Assembly (NCBI RefSeq): GCF_004322755.1
Contig: NZ_CP036401.1
Location: 5,456,001 to 5,520,000 of the forward strand
DNA length: 64,000 nucleotides
Direction of reading: 5' to 3'
Source: Pseudoduganella albidiflava
Lineage (GTDB): Bacteria; Pseudomonadota; Gammaproteobacteria; Burkholderiales; Burkholderiaceae_D
In this document: positions 52,376 through 63,600 of the stretch, in pieces
Position numbering within the stretch: position 1 is the stretch's first letter
Layout of the letters: every line of letters starts with the position of its first letter
The notes under the pieces: generated by a model
Told to the model about the DNA's origin: nothing
The model's database searches: none
Seen by the model: only the letters and a program-made list of their open reading frames with translations
Translations under genes and position numbers: made by a program

Positions 52376-55237
52376 ATGAAACGAATGAAAATACGCCCAA
52401 TTCCGGGTGTAGTACGGCGGGCCTTCCCCATCGCGGCACCGCTGTTGATGACGATGCTGACGGCACAGGCGCAGAACGCCCCTGCCACGACCACCGCGCA
52501 ACCGATCCAGCGCGTTGAAATCACCGGCTCGAACATTCGCCGCGCGCAGGCCGAAACGGCATCCCCGGTCCAGACCGTGAACCGCGCCGATATCGAAAAA
52601 TCGGGCAAGACCACCGTTGCCGAACTGCTGCAGACGCTGGCGGTCGACAACCAGGGCTCCGTGCCGACCACCTTCGGCAACGGCTTCGCCTCCGGCGCGT
52701 CCGGCATCTCGCTGCGTGGCCTGGGCGCCGCGTCCACGCTGGTGCTGCTGAACGGCCGCCGCATCGCGCCGTACGGCCTGGCGGACGACGGCCAGAAAGT
52801 CTTCGCCGACCTGAACATCATTCCCGCGGAAGCCGTGGAACGCGTCGAGATCCTGAAGGACGGCGCCTCCGCCATCTACGGTTCCGACGCCATCGCCGGT
52901 GTGGTCAACGTCATCCTGCGCAAGGACTACGTGGGCACCACCGTGCGCCTGTCGCAGGGCCTGTCGAACGAAAGCGACGGCGGCGACACCCGCCTGGCTG
53001 TCACGCACGGCGTGGGCGACCTGGAAACGGACCGCTACAACTTCCTGTTCTCGGCCGAATACGGCAAGAAGCGCGAAGTGTGGAACCGCGACCGTGCCGG
53101 CCGCGGCGCCGTGGGCCGCGCCGACTTGCGCGAGTTCGGTTTCTCGGCACAGGAAGCGCTGGGCGGCACCGGTGCCATCGTTGCCCGCAACAGCGCCGGC
53201 AGCTCGGTCGTTGGCAACGTGCGCAACCCGCTCACCAACGATTACTACAGCCGCGGCAACCCGGCCGGCGTGGGCTTTACCCGCACCTTCCCGGGCGCGG
53301 CCTGCTCGAACTTCACCAACCACCCGCAGGGCGATCCGGGCGGCGGCTGCCTGACCGATGCTACGCAGATGTACAACCAGATCCAGCCGCGCCAGGAAAC
53401 GCTGAACCTGTTCGGCCGCGCGACCTTCCAGCTGAACAACGACTGGCAGGCCTACGTGGAACTGAACGGCTACCACAGCGATTCGGAATCGTGGTCCACG
53501 CCATCGGGCATCAGCGGCAGCGTCGGATACCCCGGCGGCCCGGTCAACAATGCGGACGTGTCGCTGGGCGCGGATCACCCGGACAACCCGTACTTCGGCA
53601 GCCGGGCGCGCCTGCGCTACATCGCCTGGGACGTGGGCCCACGCACCAGCGCCATCGAAACGAACTTCGTGCGCGCCGTCGCCGGCCTGAAGGGCTCGGT
53701 AGCAGGCTGGGATATCGACAGCGCCCTGCTGTTCTCGCAAAGCAAGACGAATCGTGACCAGAACGGCTACCTGCAACGCGACGCGACCTTCGCCCTGCTG
53801 GACCCGAGCGCAGCAAACATCGCCGCCGCCAATGCCGGCAGCGCCGCCTACCGCGGCCTGCCAGCCGGCAGTTTCTGGCGCATCGGCGAAAACGCCGGGC
53901 TGAACTCGCAAGCCATCTACGACGCGATATCGCCGACGATCTCCAACGATGCCACCACCAGCATCGCCGTGGCCGACGTGAAAGCGTCGCGTGAATTCGG
54001 CCAGCTGCCGGGCGGCGCGATGGGCGTGGCCGTCGGCGCGGAATTCCGCCACGACGAGACCGAGCTGCAGCCGACCTCCGGCACCGAGCGCGGCAACATC
54101 ATCGGCCTGGGCTATTCGGCCTACGAAGGCCAGCGCAATTCGGCGGCACTGTACGCCGAATTCGTGGCACCGGTGCACTCCACGCTGGAACTGTCCGCCG
54201 CGCTGCGCTACGACCACTTCAACGACGTGGGCAATTCGTACACGCCGAAAGCGGGCTTCAAGTGGACGCCGGTGCGCAGCTTTGCCCTGCGCGGCACGTT
54301 CGCCCGCGGCTTCCGTGCGCCGAGCGCGGCGGAAAATGGTCGCGGCGGCCTGGCGGCGTTCTCCACGTCGGACGATCCGGTCCGCTGCGCACTGGGCGTC
54401 GCGGCAGCCTGCGCCTCGTCGTCCGTTGCCGTGATCACGTCGCCGAACCCGGACCTGTCGCCGGAAAAATCGAAGAGCTTCTCGGTTGGCGCCGTGTGGG
54501 ATCCGCTGCCGCGCACCAGCATCTCGCTGGACGCCTGGCAGATCGAGCGCAAGAACGAGATCAACCAGGAAACCACCTCGGCTGCGATTGCCGCGGGTAA
54601 CCTGGTTCGCGATCCGGGCAGCTCGCAGTTCGCCGGCGACCCAGGCGCCATCGTGGCCGTGCTGACCAACTACATCAACTCGAACTCGACCAAGGTCAAC
54701 GGTATCGACCTCGATGCGCGCACCACGTTCCAGATGGGCGACGCCGGTTCGCTGACGGCCGACATCAAGTGGACGCACATGTTCAAGTTCGAGCGTACCG
54801 ACCTGGAAGGCAACACGGTCGACTACGCCGGCACGCACGGCAACTGCGATGCGACCAACTGCATGGGCACGCCGGATAACCGCATCAACCTGGGCCTGTC
54901 CTGGGACCGTGGCCCGCTGCGCCTGTCCGGCGTGATCAACCACCGCGGCAAGTTCGACAACACGCTGTTCAAGGACGATCCGGACGGCTGCGCCTTCCAC
55001 TTCGCCAACGGCGACGATTCGCCGAATGGTTGCAAGATCAGCTCGTTCACGACGCTGGACCTGACGGCCAAGTACCGCTTTACCAGCAAGGCCGAACTGT
55101 TCGCCACGATCCAGAACGTGCTCGACAAGGAGCCGCCGCTGGATCCGCTGACCTACGGTGCCGCCGGCTACAACCCGCTGGACTACAGCGGCGCACTGGG
55201 CCGTTACTTCCAGGTGGGCATGCGCTACACGTTCTAA
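52376..55237 (+). CDS. TonB-dependent receptor 3
   Basis: 953 residues; GGAGAG 7 nt before ATG 52376. Signal peptide with an RR pair (VVRRAFPIAAPLLMTMLTAQ ending AQAQ), then IQRVEITGSNIRRAQAETAS. Plug motifs ELLQTLAVDNQGSVPTTFGN, SLRGLGAASTLVLLNGRRIA and VERVEILKDGASAIYGSDAIAG are nearly the same as in receptor 1, and the barrel also matches along its length, including YAGTHGNCDATNCMGTP near the end. The two are clearly paralogues. The barrel ends VGMRYTF. Substrate unknown. Confidence 0.92.
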   Translation: MKRMKIRPIPGVVRRAFPIAAPLLMTMLTAQAQNAPATTTAQPIQRVEITGSNIRRAQAETASPVQTVNRADIEKSGKTTVAELLQTLAVDNQGSVPTTFGNGFASGASGISLRGLGAASTLVLLNGRRIAPYGLADDGQKVFADLNIIPAEAVERVEILKDGASAIYGSDAIAGVVNVILRKDYVGTTVRLSQGLSNESDGGDTRLAVTHGVGDLETDRYNFLFSAEYGKKREVWNRDRAGRGAVGRADLREFGFSAQEALGGTGAIVARNSAGSSVVGNVRNPLTNDYYSRGNPAGVGFTRTFPGAACSNFTNHPQGDPGGGCLTDATQMYNQIQPRQETLNLFGRATFQLNNDWQAYVELNGYHSDSESWSTPSGISGSVGYPGGPVNNADVSLGADHPDNPYFGSRARLRYIAWDVGPRTSAIETNFVRAVAGLKGSVAGWDIDSALLFSQSKTNRDQNGYLQRDATFALLDPSAANIAAANAGSAAYRGLPAGSFWRIGENAGLNSQAIYDAISPTISNDATTSIAVADVKASREFGQLPGGAMGVAVGAEFRHDETELQPTSGTERGNIIGLGYSAYEGQRNSAALYAEFVAPVHSTLELSAALRYDHFNDVGNSYTPKAGFKWTPVRSFALRGTFARGFRAPSAAENGRGGLAAFSTSDDPVRCALGVAAACASSSVAVITSPNPDLSPEKSKSFSVGAVWDPLPRTSISLDAWQIERKNEINQETTSAAIAAGNLVRDPGSSQFAGDPGAIVAVLTNYINSNSTKVNGIDLDARTTFQMGDAGSLTADIKWTHMFKFERTDLEGNTVDYAGTHGNCDATNCMGTPDNRINLGLSWDRGPLRLSGVINHRGKFDNTLFKDDPDGCAFHFANGDDSPNGCKISSFTTLDLTAKYRFTSKAELFATIQNVLDKEPPLDPLTYGAAGYNPLDYSGALGRYFQVGMRYTF

Positions 55238-55253
55238 GCTACATTGCTACAAC

Positions 55254-55281
55254 AAAAATGGGCCTTCGGGCCCATTTTTTT
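55254..55281 (+). terminator. Intrinsic terminator after TonB receptor 3
   Basis: AAAAATGGGCC and GGCCCATTTTT around TTCG, followed by further T residues; 17 bp after the stop. Confidence 0.92.
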
Positions 55282-55405
55282 CACCTGCGATTTGTTGACG
55301 ATCAATATCGTGTCAAAGTGTTATTGCGAGCTGATGCACACAAGTGAAAACATCGGCTACTTCTGAGCAGTTCCATGAAAACTACTTGAGGAAGAACCCC
55401 CATCC

Positions 55406-58078
55406 ATGAAGACCACCCGTCCGCGCCATCCCCGCTTCAACCTCCGCCTCGCCACCCTGCCCCTCGCCCTTGCTTCCCTTGCCACCGCTGCCGCGCCGGC
55501 TTATGCCCAGCAGGCCGAGGAAGGCCAGATGGCGCGCGTGGAAATCACCGGCTCGTCGATCAAGCGCATCCAGTCCGAAACGGCCACGCCGCTGACCGTG
55601 TTCCGGGCCGAGGAATTCGTCAAGCAGGGCCTGACGACGGCACAGGAAGTACTGGACCGGATCCCGTCGAACCAGAGCAGCTTCGGCGCGGCCAACGCGG
55701 TGGGCGGCAATGCCAGCGGCTTGCCGACGGGCGGCCAGGCCACGGCCGACCTGCGCGGGCTGGGCGGCGACAAAACGCTGGTGCTGCTCAATGGCCGCCG
55801 CCTCGCCACCCACCCGTACGACGGCGCCAGCGTGGACCTGAACCTGATCCCGGTGGCGGCGCTGGAACGCGTGGAAGTGCTGCGCGATGGCGCCTCGGCG
55901 ATCTACGGTACCGATGCGATCGGCGGCGTGATCAACTTCATCACCAAGCGCGGCGTCGACCGCGCCACCATCGCGCTGGAAGCCACCTTCCCCGAGGAGA
56001 CGGGCGGGCGCGAACGGCGCGCCAACCTGACCGCCGGCGGCGGCGACCTGGACCGCGACCGCTGGACCGTGCTGGGCGTGTTCGACTACCACAAGCAGGA
56101 CGTGATGACGTCGCAGCAGCGGCCGTTCTCGGCCACCGGCGTGATTCCCTCGCGCGGGCTGAACGAAACCTCGGGCACGCCCTTCCCGGGCAACTACTTC
56201 GATCCCGTCAGCGAAGTGGCCGGCAACCCCTATTTCGCCACCGGTTGCGACGCGCCGCTGTCCATCCCGCGCGCCAGCGACGGCACCTGCCGCCAGGACT
56301 ACACGCGCCTGATCGACAACATCCCGGAACAGGAGCACGTCACCGCGTACGGCAAGGCCAGCATGAAGGTGGGCGCCGACCATACCGCGTCCGTCGAGCT
56401 GCTGTATTCGGTCAACAACGTCATGTCGCGCACGGCGCCGCCGCCGCAGACCGGCCTGATCCTGCCGGCCAGCAGCCGCTGGTATCCGGGCAACGCGGGT
56501 GGCGTGCCGGCGCAGCCGGGGCTGTCCGGCGAACCGCTCAATGTGAGCTGGCGGCCGACCGAGGCGGGGCAGCGCCAGATCCAGTCGAAAGGCCGCGGCA
56601 CGCGCCTGGTCGGCTCGCTGGAAGGCCTCGTCGCCGGCTGGGATTACCAGGGTGGCCTGAGCTTTTCGGTCAGCCGGTCCGAGGAATTGTTCACGGGCGG
56701 GTATGTGCAGGACGCCGGCTTCGCCGCGGGTGTGCTGAACGGTATCCTGAACCCGTTCGGCCTGCAGGATGAAGCGGGCCGCGCCTATCTGGCCACCACG
56801 GCGCTGCGCGGCCGTGTGCAGGATGCCAAGAACCAGCAGACGGCCTTCGACTTCAAGGCCAGCCGCGAACTGTTCGACATGGCCGGCGGCAAGTTCGCCG
56901 TGGCGCTGGGCACCGAACTGCGCCACGAGAAAGCCGACTTCAACGTGAACCGCGACATCGCCGGCCAGGCCGCCAGCTCGGGTCTGTCGGGCTCGCTGTC
57001 GAAGGATGGCAGCCGCACCATCCAGGCTGTGTTCGGCGAAGTCGTCGCGCCGTTCATGAAGAACCTGGAAGCGTCGCTGGCCGCCCGCTACGACCACTAC
57101 AGCGATGCCGGCAGCACATGGAATCCCAAGGCCTCGCTGCGCTTCCAGCCGCACCAGGCGCTGGTGCTGCGCGGCTCGGCCAGTACCGGGTTCCGGGCAC
57201 CCACGCTGTTCGAGAAGAACGCCCCGCTGTCGCGCAACGATACCAGCAACAGCTATGACGATCCGATCCTGTGCCCGGGCGGCGTGCCGCAGCCGGGCGC
57301 CAATCCGCTGCGCGACTGCGACCTGCAGCAGTTCAAGCTGCAAGGCGGCAATCCCGACCTGAAACCGGAAAAGTCGCGCACCTTCTCGGTCGGCGCCGTG
57401 TTCGAGCCGGTGCCCGCCCTCACGCTGGCGGTCGACTACTGGGACATCCACCTGCGCGACAAGATCGGTGCGCTGCCGGAACAGACCATCTTCGGCAACT
57501 TCGACCGGTACCGCGACCGCTTCCTGCGCTTCCCGGACGGCTCGCCGAACGCGATCCTGGACTTGAACGAAAACCTGGGGAAAGTGGAAACCGACGGTAT
57601 CGACGTGAGCCTGACGGCGCGCACGCCGAACCAGAGCTGGGGCGGCCTGTCGTTCACGCTGGACGGCACCTGGGTGCACAGCTACCAGTACCAGAACGAG
57701 CGCGACGGCGAATTCATCGAGAACGTGGGCCGTTATGCGGACAACTACGTGGTGTTCCGCTGGCGGCACAACATGGCCGTGACCTGGCGCTCCGGCCCGT
57801 GGAGCGCCACCGTCGCCCACAACTTCAAGACGCGCTACGACGACCAGAACCTGGTCGATCCGGAGTTCGTCAACCGGGTGTCGTCGTACAGCCTGGTGAA
57901 CCTGTCGGGCACGTACACGGGCTTCAAGGACATCACGCTGACGGCCGGCGTGAAGAACCTGTTCGACAAGGACCCGCCATTCTCGAACCAGGGCACGGTG
58001 TTCCAGAAGGGCTACGACCCGCGCTATACGGACCCGATCGGGCGGGCGCTGTATCTGCGGGGTTCGTACACGTTCTGA
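55406..58078 (+). CDS. TonB-dependent receptor 4
   Basis: 890 residues; signal peptide ending APAYAQ, then MARVEITGSSIKRIQSETAT. Plug motifs EVLDRIPSNQSSFGAANAVG, ADLRGLGGDKTLVLLNGRRL and VERVEVLRDGASAIYGTDAIGG; the barrel ends YLRGSYTF. The interior differs from receptors 1 and 3, and it lacks the cysteine-bearing THGNCD loop, so a different substrate is likely. A GAGGAAG ribosome site lies about 9 nt upstream. Transcription ends at the bidirectional terminator at 58238, beyond a GGGGTCAG repeat copy. Confidence 0.92.
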   Translation: MKTTRPRHPRFNLRLATLPLALASLATAAAPAYAQQAEEGQMARVEITGSSIKRIQSETATPLTVFRAEEFVKQGLTTAQEVLDRIPSNQSSFGAANAVGGNASGLPTGGQATADLRGLGGDKTLVLLNGRRLATHPYDGASVDLNLIPVAALERVEVLRDGASAIYGTDAIGGVINFITKRGVDRATIALEATFPEETGGRERRANLTAGGGDLDRDRWTVLGVFDYHKQDVMTSQQRPFSATGVIPSRGLNETSGTPFPGNYFDPVSEVAGNPYFATGCDAPLSIPRASDGTCRQDYTRLIDNIPEQEHVTAYGKASMKVGADHTASVELLYSVNNVMSRTAPPPQTGLILPASSRWYPGNAGGVPAQPGLSGEPLNVSWRPTEAGQRQIQSKGRGTRLVGSLEGLVAGWDYQGGLSFSVSRSEELFTGGYVQDAGFAAGVLNGILNPFGLQDEAGRAYLATTALRGRVQDAKNQQTAFDFKASRELFDMAGGKFAVALGTELRHEKADFNVNRDIAGQAASSGLSGSLSKDGSRTIQAVFGEVVAPFMKNLEASLAARYDHYSDAGSTWNPKASLRFQPHQALVLRGSASTGFRAPTLFEKNAPLSRNDTSNSYDDPILCPGGVPQPGANPLRDCDLQQFKLQGGNPDLKPEKSRTFSVGAVFEPVPALTLAVDYWDIHLRDKIGALPEQTIFGNFDRYRDRFLRFPDGSPNAILDLNENLGKVETDGIDVSLTARTPNQSWGGLSFTLDGTWVHSYQYQNERDGEFIENVGRYADNYVVFRWRHNMAVTWRSGPWSATVAHNFKTRYDDQNLVDPEFVNRVSSYSLVNLSGTYTGFKDITLTAGVKNLFDKDPPFSNQGTVFQKGYDPRYTDPIGRALYLRGSYTF

Positions 58079-58094
58079 CCGGACCCTGGCGCTT

Positions 58095-58172
58095 CATACC
58101 CCAACGGCAGAAGCCGGGGTCGGACCCGCCGGGTCTGACCCCAGGGGTTGCTTCGGGGGTACCTGCATGCAT
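58095..58172. repeat. GGGGTCAG nested palindrome, copy F (short form)
   Basis: 27-bp core at 58116-58142 (GGGGTCGGACCCG, CGGGTCTGACCCC, one mismatch), left arm ATACCCCAACGGC, right arm CTTCGGGGGTAC then CATGCATGC. It lies between receptor 4 and the terminator shared with tldD. Confidence 0.88.
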
Positions 58173-58237
58173 GCCGGGTCGCGGGCGAAGTCAAGAACCA
58201 GGAACCCAAAAATAGGGACTCTTCCGCATCCAACAAC

Positions 58238-58265
58238 AAAAAAGGCGCCGGGAGGCGCCTTTTTT
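58238..58265. terminator. Bidirectional terminator between TonB receptor 4 and tldD
   Basis: AAAAAAGGCGCC and GGCGCCTTTTTT around GGGA: a T tract follows the stem on both strands, fitting the two convergent genes. Confidence 0.93.
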
Positions 58266-58283
58266 GTGTGGAGCGAAACGCGC

Positions 58284-59744
58284 TTACGCGGTACCGCCGA
58301 CGGTGACGCCGTCGAGCCGCAGGGTCGGCTGGCCGACGCCCACCGGCACGCTCTGCCCTTCCTTGCCGCACACGCCCACGCCGGGGTCGAGCTTCATGTC
58401 GTTACCGATCATCGATACGCGGTTCAGCACGTCGGGGCCGTTGCCGATCAGCGTGGCGCCCTTCACCGGGTAGGTGATCTTGCCGTCTTCGATCATGTAG
58501 GCTTCGCTGGCCGAGAACACGAACTTGCCGTTCGTGATGTCGACCTGGCCGCCGCCGAAGTTCACCGCGTACAGGCCGTTCTTCACCGAAGCGAGGATTT
58601 CCGCGGGGTCCTTGTCGCCGGCCAGCATGTAGGTGTTCGTCATGCGCGGCATCGGCAGGTGCGCGAACGATTCGCGGCGGGCATTGCCCGTCACCGGCAT
58701 CTTCATCAGCCGCGCGTTCAGCGTGTCCTGGATATAGCCGCGCAGGATGCCGTCCTCGATCAGCGTGGTGCACTGGGTGGGATTGCCCTCGTCGTCGATG
58801 TTCAGCGAACCGCGGCGGTCCTGCAGCGTGCCGTCGTCGACCACCGTGACGCCCTTGGCCGCGACGCGCTCGCCGATGCGGCCGGAGAAGGTGGACGAAC
58901 CCTTGCGGTTGAAGTCGCCTTCCAGGCCGTGGCCGATCGCTTCGTGCAGCAGGATGCCGGGCCAGCCCGGGCCCAGCACCACGGTCATCGGGCCGGCCGG
59001 TGCCGGGCGCGAATCCAGGTTCACCAGCGCGCCTTTCACGGCATCTTCCGCATATTGCGTGAGCAGCTCGTCGGTGAAGTAGCCGTAGTCGTAGCGGCCG
59101 CCGCCACCGGACGAGCCCATCTCGCGCCGGCCATTCTGCTCGACGATGACGGTGACCGACACGCGCACCAGCGGGCGGATGTCCGCGGCCAGCACGCCGT
59201 CGCTGCGCACCACCAGCACCACGTCGTATTCACCGGCCAGGCCGGCCATCACCTGCACCACGCGGGGATCCTTGGCGCGGGCGATTTTTTCCACCCGCTC
59301 GAGCAGCTTCACCTTGGCGGCGGCGTCGAGCGACGCCAGCGGGTCGTTCGGCAGGTACAGCGAACGGCCGCCCTGCTGGGCCAGGCTGCCGGCCACCTTG
59401 ATCTTGCCGGCGCCGACGCGCGCGATGGTGCGCGTGGCGGCCGCCGCGTCGAGCAGCGCCGCTTCGGAAATCTCGTCGGAGTACGAAAACGCCGTCTTCT
59501 CGCCGGACACGGCGCGCACGCCGACGCCCTGGTCGATCGAGAAGCTGCCGGTCTTGACGATGCCTTCTTCCAGGCTCCAGCCTTCGTTCTTGGTGAACTG
59601 GAAGTACAGGTCGGCGTAGTCGACCTTGTGCGTGAACATGGTGCCGAGCGTCTTGATCAGCTTGGCTTCGTCCAGGCCGAACGGGGTCAGCAGGACGTCG
59701 CGCGCGACGGCCAGCGAAGAAAGGTTCGGTTCGAATGGTTTCAT
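58284..59744 (-). CDS. tldD: Metalloprotease TldD
   Basis: 486 residues, catalytic subunit of the TldD/TldE zinc protease that processes modified peptides such as microcins and degrades unfolded peptides. The metal site is [16 protein letters not shown] (HExxxH) near residue 265. Other family motifs are [48 protein letters not shown] and the C-terminal [17 protein letters not shown]. tldE is not in the window. Together with YejBEF it would form a peptide import-and-processing pair, but the genes are far apart here and this is only suggestive. Confidence 0.96.
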   Translation of the reverse strand: MKPFEPNLSSLAVARDVLLTPFGLDEAKLIKTLGTMFTHKVDYADLYFQFTKNEGWSLEEGIVKTGSFSIDQGVGVRAVSGEKTAFSYSDEISEAALLDAAAATRTIARVGAGKIKVAGSLAQQGGRSLYLPNDPLASLDAAAKVKLLERVEKIARAKDPRVVQVMAGLAGEYDVVLVVRSDGVLAADIRPLVRVSVTVIVEQNGRREMGSSGGGGRYDYGYFTDELLTQYAEDAVKGALVNLDSRPAPAGPMTVVLGPGWPGILLHEAIGHGLEGDFNRKGSSTFSGRIGERVAAKGVTVVDDGTLQDRRGSLNIDDEGNPTQCTTLIEDGILRGYIQDTLNARLMKMPVTGNARRESFAHLPMPRMTNTYMLAGDKDPAEILASVKNGLYAVNFGGGQVDITNGKFVFSASEAYMIEDGKITYPVKGATLIGNGPDVLNRVSMIGNDMKLDPGVGVCGKEGQSVPVGVGQPTLRLDGVTVGGTA

Positions 59745-59845
59745 GTTGAATTTCCCGAGCTATGACTGGCTGTCATTGTAGTGGATTCGTGGCACGGCCG
59801 CCGCCACCCCGCCCCCGCATGGTGTGCGCTTTACCTGCATGCGCC

Positions 59846-60655
59846 TTACATCGTCCTGTGCCGCAGCGCCGGCAGCTTCTGCCGCACGCTGTCGATCAGC
59901 TCGCGGTCGACCAGCCCGCCGACGACACCCTCGCCTTCCTCGATGATCGCGCGCACCTCGCCCCAGGGGTCGATCAGCTGGCTGCGGCCCCAGGTGCGGC
60001 GGCCGTTGACGTGAGTGCCGCCCTGCGCCGCCGCCAGCACGTAGCACTGGTTCTCGATGGCGCGGGCGCGCAGCAGCGTGTCCCAATGGGCCGCGCCGGT
60101 GGTGTAGGTGAACGCGGCGGGCACCACGATCAGGTCCACCGGCCCCATCGCGCGGAACAGTTCCGGGAAACGCAGGTCGTAGCAGATCGCCATGCCCACC
60201 TTGCCGGCGCCCGTCTCGACCGTGCCGACATGCTTGCCCGGCACGATGGTGCGCGCCTCGTCGTACGATTCGCTGTCGTTGGCAAAGCCGAACAGGTGGA
60301 TCTTGTCGTAGCGCGACACCTGCTCGCCGGCGGGATCGAACACGAGCGTGGTGTTGAGCACCTTGCCGGCCTCGCCGCTGACGAGCGGCAGCGTGCCGCC
60401 GAACAGCCAGACGCCGTGCGTGCGCGCCAGGTCGGCCATGGTCTGCTGGATGATCCCGCTGCCGAGCTGTTCGGCCACGGCCACCTTGTCGGTATCGGTC
60501 ATGCCCATGATCGGCCAGTACTCGGGCAGCACGACGAGCCCGGCTTCGTTCCCGGCGGCCTGCGCGACCAGGCGGCGGGCGGTGGCGATGTTTTCTTCCA
60601 CGTCGGGCGTGGAAACCATCTGGACGGCGGCAACGAAGTTGGCAACGGAAGTCAT
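59846..60655 (-). CDS. Carbon-nitrogen hydrolase (nitrilase family, probable omega-amidase/deaminated glutathione amidase)
   Basis: 269 residues of the nitrilase superfamily, Nit1/Nit2-like branch. The catalytic triad is Glu45 in VVLPEYW, Lys in RYDKIHLFGF (about 119) and Cys in MAICYDLRFPELFR (about 153); AHWDTLLRARAIENQCYVLA is also typical. Members hydrolyse deaminated glutathione or alpha-keto amides. ATG 60655 is chosen over ATG 60658 for its better spacing to GAGG. It starts 8 bp after the yhdP stop, so the two are co-transcribed. Confidence 0.88.
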   Translation of the reverse strand: MTSVANFVAAVQMVSTPDVEENIATARRLVAQAAGNEAGLVVLPEYWPIMGMTDTDKVAVAEQLGSGIIQQTMADLARTHGVWLFGGTLPLVSGEAGKVLNTTLVFDPAGEQVSRYDKIHLFGFANDSESYDEARTIVPGKHVGTVETGAGKVGMAICYDLRFPELFRAMGPVDLIVVPAAFTYTTGAAHWDTLLRARAIENQCYVLAAAQGGTHVNGRRTWGRSQLIDPWGEVRAIIEEGEGVVGGLVDRELIDSVRQKLPALRHRTM

Positions 60656-60662
60656 CATGTCC

Positions 60663-63600
60663 TCACTGGGTTCGGGTGGTGGCCGGCAGGTCCGGCGTGG
60701 CGAGCTTGCTGGGATCGAGCTTGTCGGGGTCGAGCTTGTCAGGTTCAAGCTTGTTGCTGTCGAGCTTGGTGATGACGGGCGCCTTCCACGGCCCCGTCAC
60801 CTGCATCTGGTAGGTCAGCGCCTTCATCATCGGCTGCGACAGGAACAGCTGGGCCAGGTAACTGCCCAGCCCGATCACGGGATTGACGGCCAGCGCATAG
60901 ACCAGCGGCGCGGTGCCGAAGTTCAGCTCCGGGATCACCACCACGTGCAGGTTGGTCGATTCGTTGGCGATGTCGGCCGTGCCCGCCATCAGCACGGTGG
61001 CCTGCACGCCGTGCATCTTCAGGTTGTCCGTCTTCACGATGCCGCGGTCGATCTGGGCGCCGGCCGTGAGCCCGTCGAATTGCAGCCCCTGCGAAAACAC
61101 GTCGTTGAAATCGAATTTCAGGAGCCGCGGCAGGGCCTGCAGGCTCAGCACGCCCAGCAGTTTCGCCGCCCCCGGGTCCTGCTTCAGGAACTGGCCCTTT
61201 TCCACGTTCAGGTCCAGCTTGCCGGACAGAGTGGGAATGTCCAGCGAGTACGGCAGCCCCTTCCACGCGATATCGCCGGACAGCTTGCCCTTGCCGCCCT
61301 TCACCGTGTCGGCGAAGCCGAAGCGTTCCAGCAGCTTGCCCGCGTCATGGATCTCCAGGTTGAAATTGAGCGCCGTGTTGTGCCGCTCGTCGTTCCTGCT
61401 GTCGTTCCTGCTGTCGTTCCTGTTCTCCTGGCGGGCGCCGCGGCTGACCCAGCGGCCGGTGCCGTGCAGCGCGCCGTCGGCATTGACCAGCGCCAGCTTC
61501 GACACGCGCCATTCGCGCGACGAGGTGATCAGCGCATTATAGGCTTGCAGTTCCAGGCTTCCCAGCGGCCGGTTGAACAGCTCGAAACGCTCGGCCACGA
61601 TGTCGAGCGCCGGGATCGCCGGCGACGTGGCCGAGCGTTCCAGCATGTCCTTCACGTCGCCCGCCGCCGATTCAGGAATGATGAGGCTGGACAGGCGGGC
61701 CGTCACCTTGCCCAGACCGCGGCCGGTGGGCGATTCGGCCCACGTGATGTAGCCGTTGGCCTGCTTCGAATCGATGTTGGCCTGCCAGGTGCCGCCACGG
61801 TGCGTGGCGCCCAGCACCACGCCGTCGAGCTTGCGGCTGGCCAGGATCAGTTCATCGGCGCGCGCCGCCATCGTTTCCGGCACGATGTACTGCGTGAGGT
61901 TGATGCCTTCGCCACCGGTACCGGCACCGCCGCTGTTACCGCTGCTGTTACCGCTACTCTCGCCGGTGCCGCCCGCGCCGGCGATATCGGTGCCCAGCGC
62001 CAGCCATTCATCCACGTTCAGCGATTTCATGCTGACATTCAGCGCCATGCCGCTGTCCGGCTCCGGCGCGGGCGTGTGCACGCCGATGCCGCCGCGTACC
62101 AGCTGCCAGGTGCCGCGTTCTTGCCCGCGGTTTTGCCGCTGGCGCTGGTAGTAGGCCGCCACCGTGTTGCCGAGCGAAATGCGAATCTCGTCGCGCGCCA
62201 GCCCGGATTCATCCGTGGCGGCGCCGTTCAGCACGAAGTGCACCGGCAGCGCATCCGCCGCATTCTTCGCCAGCGGCGCCGGGAAATCCAGCGCGACGCC
62301 GGTCAGCAGCGATTCGACCACGACCTGGTACTGGTGGTTGTGCGCCGTGATCAGGCCGTTATAGCGGGTACTGCCGTCGATGTGCCGGGCCAGCCGCTGC
62401 ATCGCCGGCGATGGCCAGGTGCGGCGCAGGCCCTCGGCCGTGACGTTGCCGCCGATGCGCACGGCGATCGTGCCGTCGCGCTGGGTACCGCCGCCGACCG
62501 CCAGCTGGCCGCCCAGCAGCGTGCCGTTCAGGCCGTTCAGGTTGACACCGTGTTCGTTGAACTCGATCTTGCCGGTGGCCAGCAGCACGGGCGGCATGTC
62601 GTGCCACAGGGTCACGTCGTTGCCCTGCAATTGCAGCGTGCCGTTGACCTTGCTCTCGCGCAGCCGGTTCAGGGGCAGGTTCAGCTTGAGGGCCAGCTTC
62701 GCATTGCCGGTGGCCGTGGTCTGGTCGGTGAAGTGGCCGATCCATGCCAGCACCGGGCTGTTGGCCACGTAGCGCAGGTAGTCGCTCATGGCGCCGGCCG
62801 CGTTGCCGTCGATTTCCAGCACGCTGTCGTGGTGGATCAGGTCGGCGATGACGGCCTTCACGTTGGCCAGGTTGACATTGCCCGTCTTCGCGGTATCGCC
62901 ACGGATCTCCATGCGCGCCCGCTCGAACACGAAGCTGCCCTGGATCTGCTCGGCCTGCGGCCACAGCGGCGACTTGCCGTCCGGCGCGAAGTGCGAGGGC
63001 TCGTAGTTCAGCTTGCCATCGCGGATGCGCCCGGCGATGCGGAATTCGCCCTTGCCGAAATCCGGCGTGTCGGCCGCGAACGGAAAATGCGCGAGGTCGC
63101 CGCCCAGCCGCACGGACACGTCGTGCGCGCTGCCCCCTTCCAGCGCGCCGGTGAGCCAGGTCTTCAGGTGCGGCGGCGTGGCGATCGGCAGGTAGCGGCC
63201 GATGCGGTTGATCGTGAAGCCATCGAGCTTGCCCCGGATGTCGGCGATGCCGGGGCCGGCCAGCTTGCCATCCTTCCCGGCCGGCACGCGGTGGTTGCCG
63301 GACAGCGCGCCCGTCAGGCCGTCCTGGTCGAATTCCAGCTGGCCCAGGTCGACACGCAGGCCGTCCGCATCGCGCGCCCACGACGCGTCCAGCAACAGCT
63401 TCTTGAACGGCATCCGGGCGGTCTCGAACCAGGCCGGCATGTCGAGCACCAGCCCCGGCGCATCGAGCACGACGCTGCCGCCATCGGCGCGGGCATCGAT
63501 CGTGCCGGACAGCTTGTCGAATCCAGGCAGGGCCGGGATGGCCGGCAGCGCCGGGGCCTTGCTGCTTGCCGCGACGGCCGCGCGTGCGGCCAGCGGCGCG

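Noticed and set aside
52253..55000. 915-codon minus-strand frame across TonB receptor 3
   Set aside because: Antisense shadow without recognisable domains.
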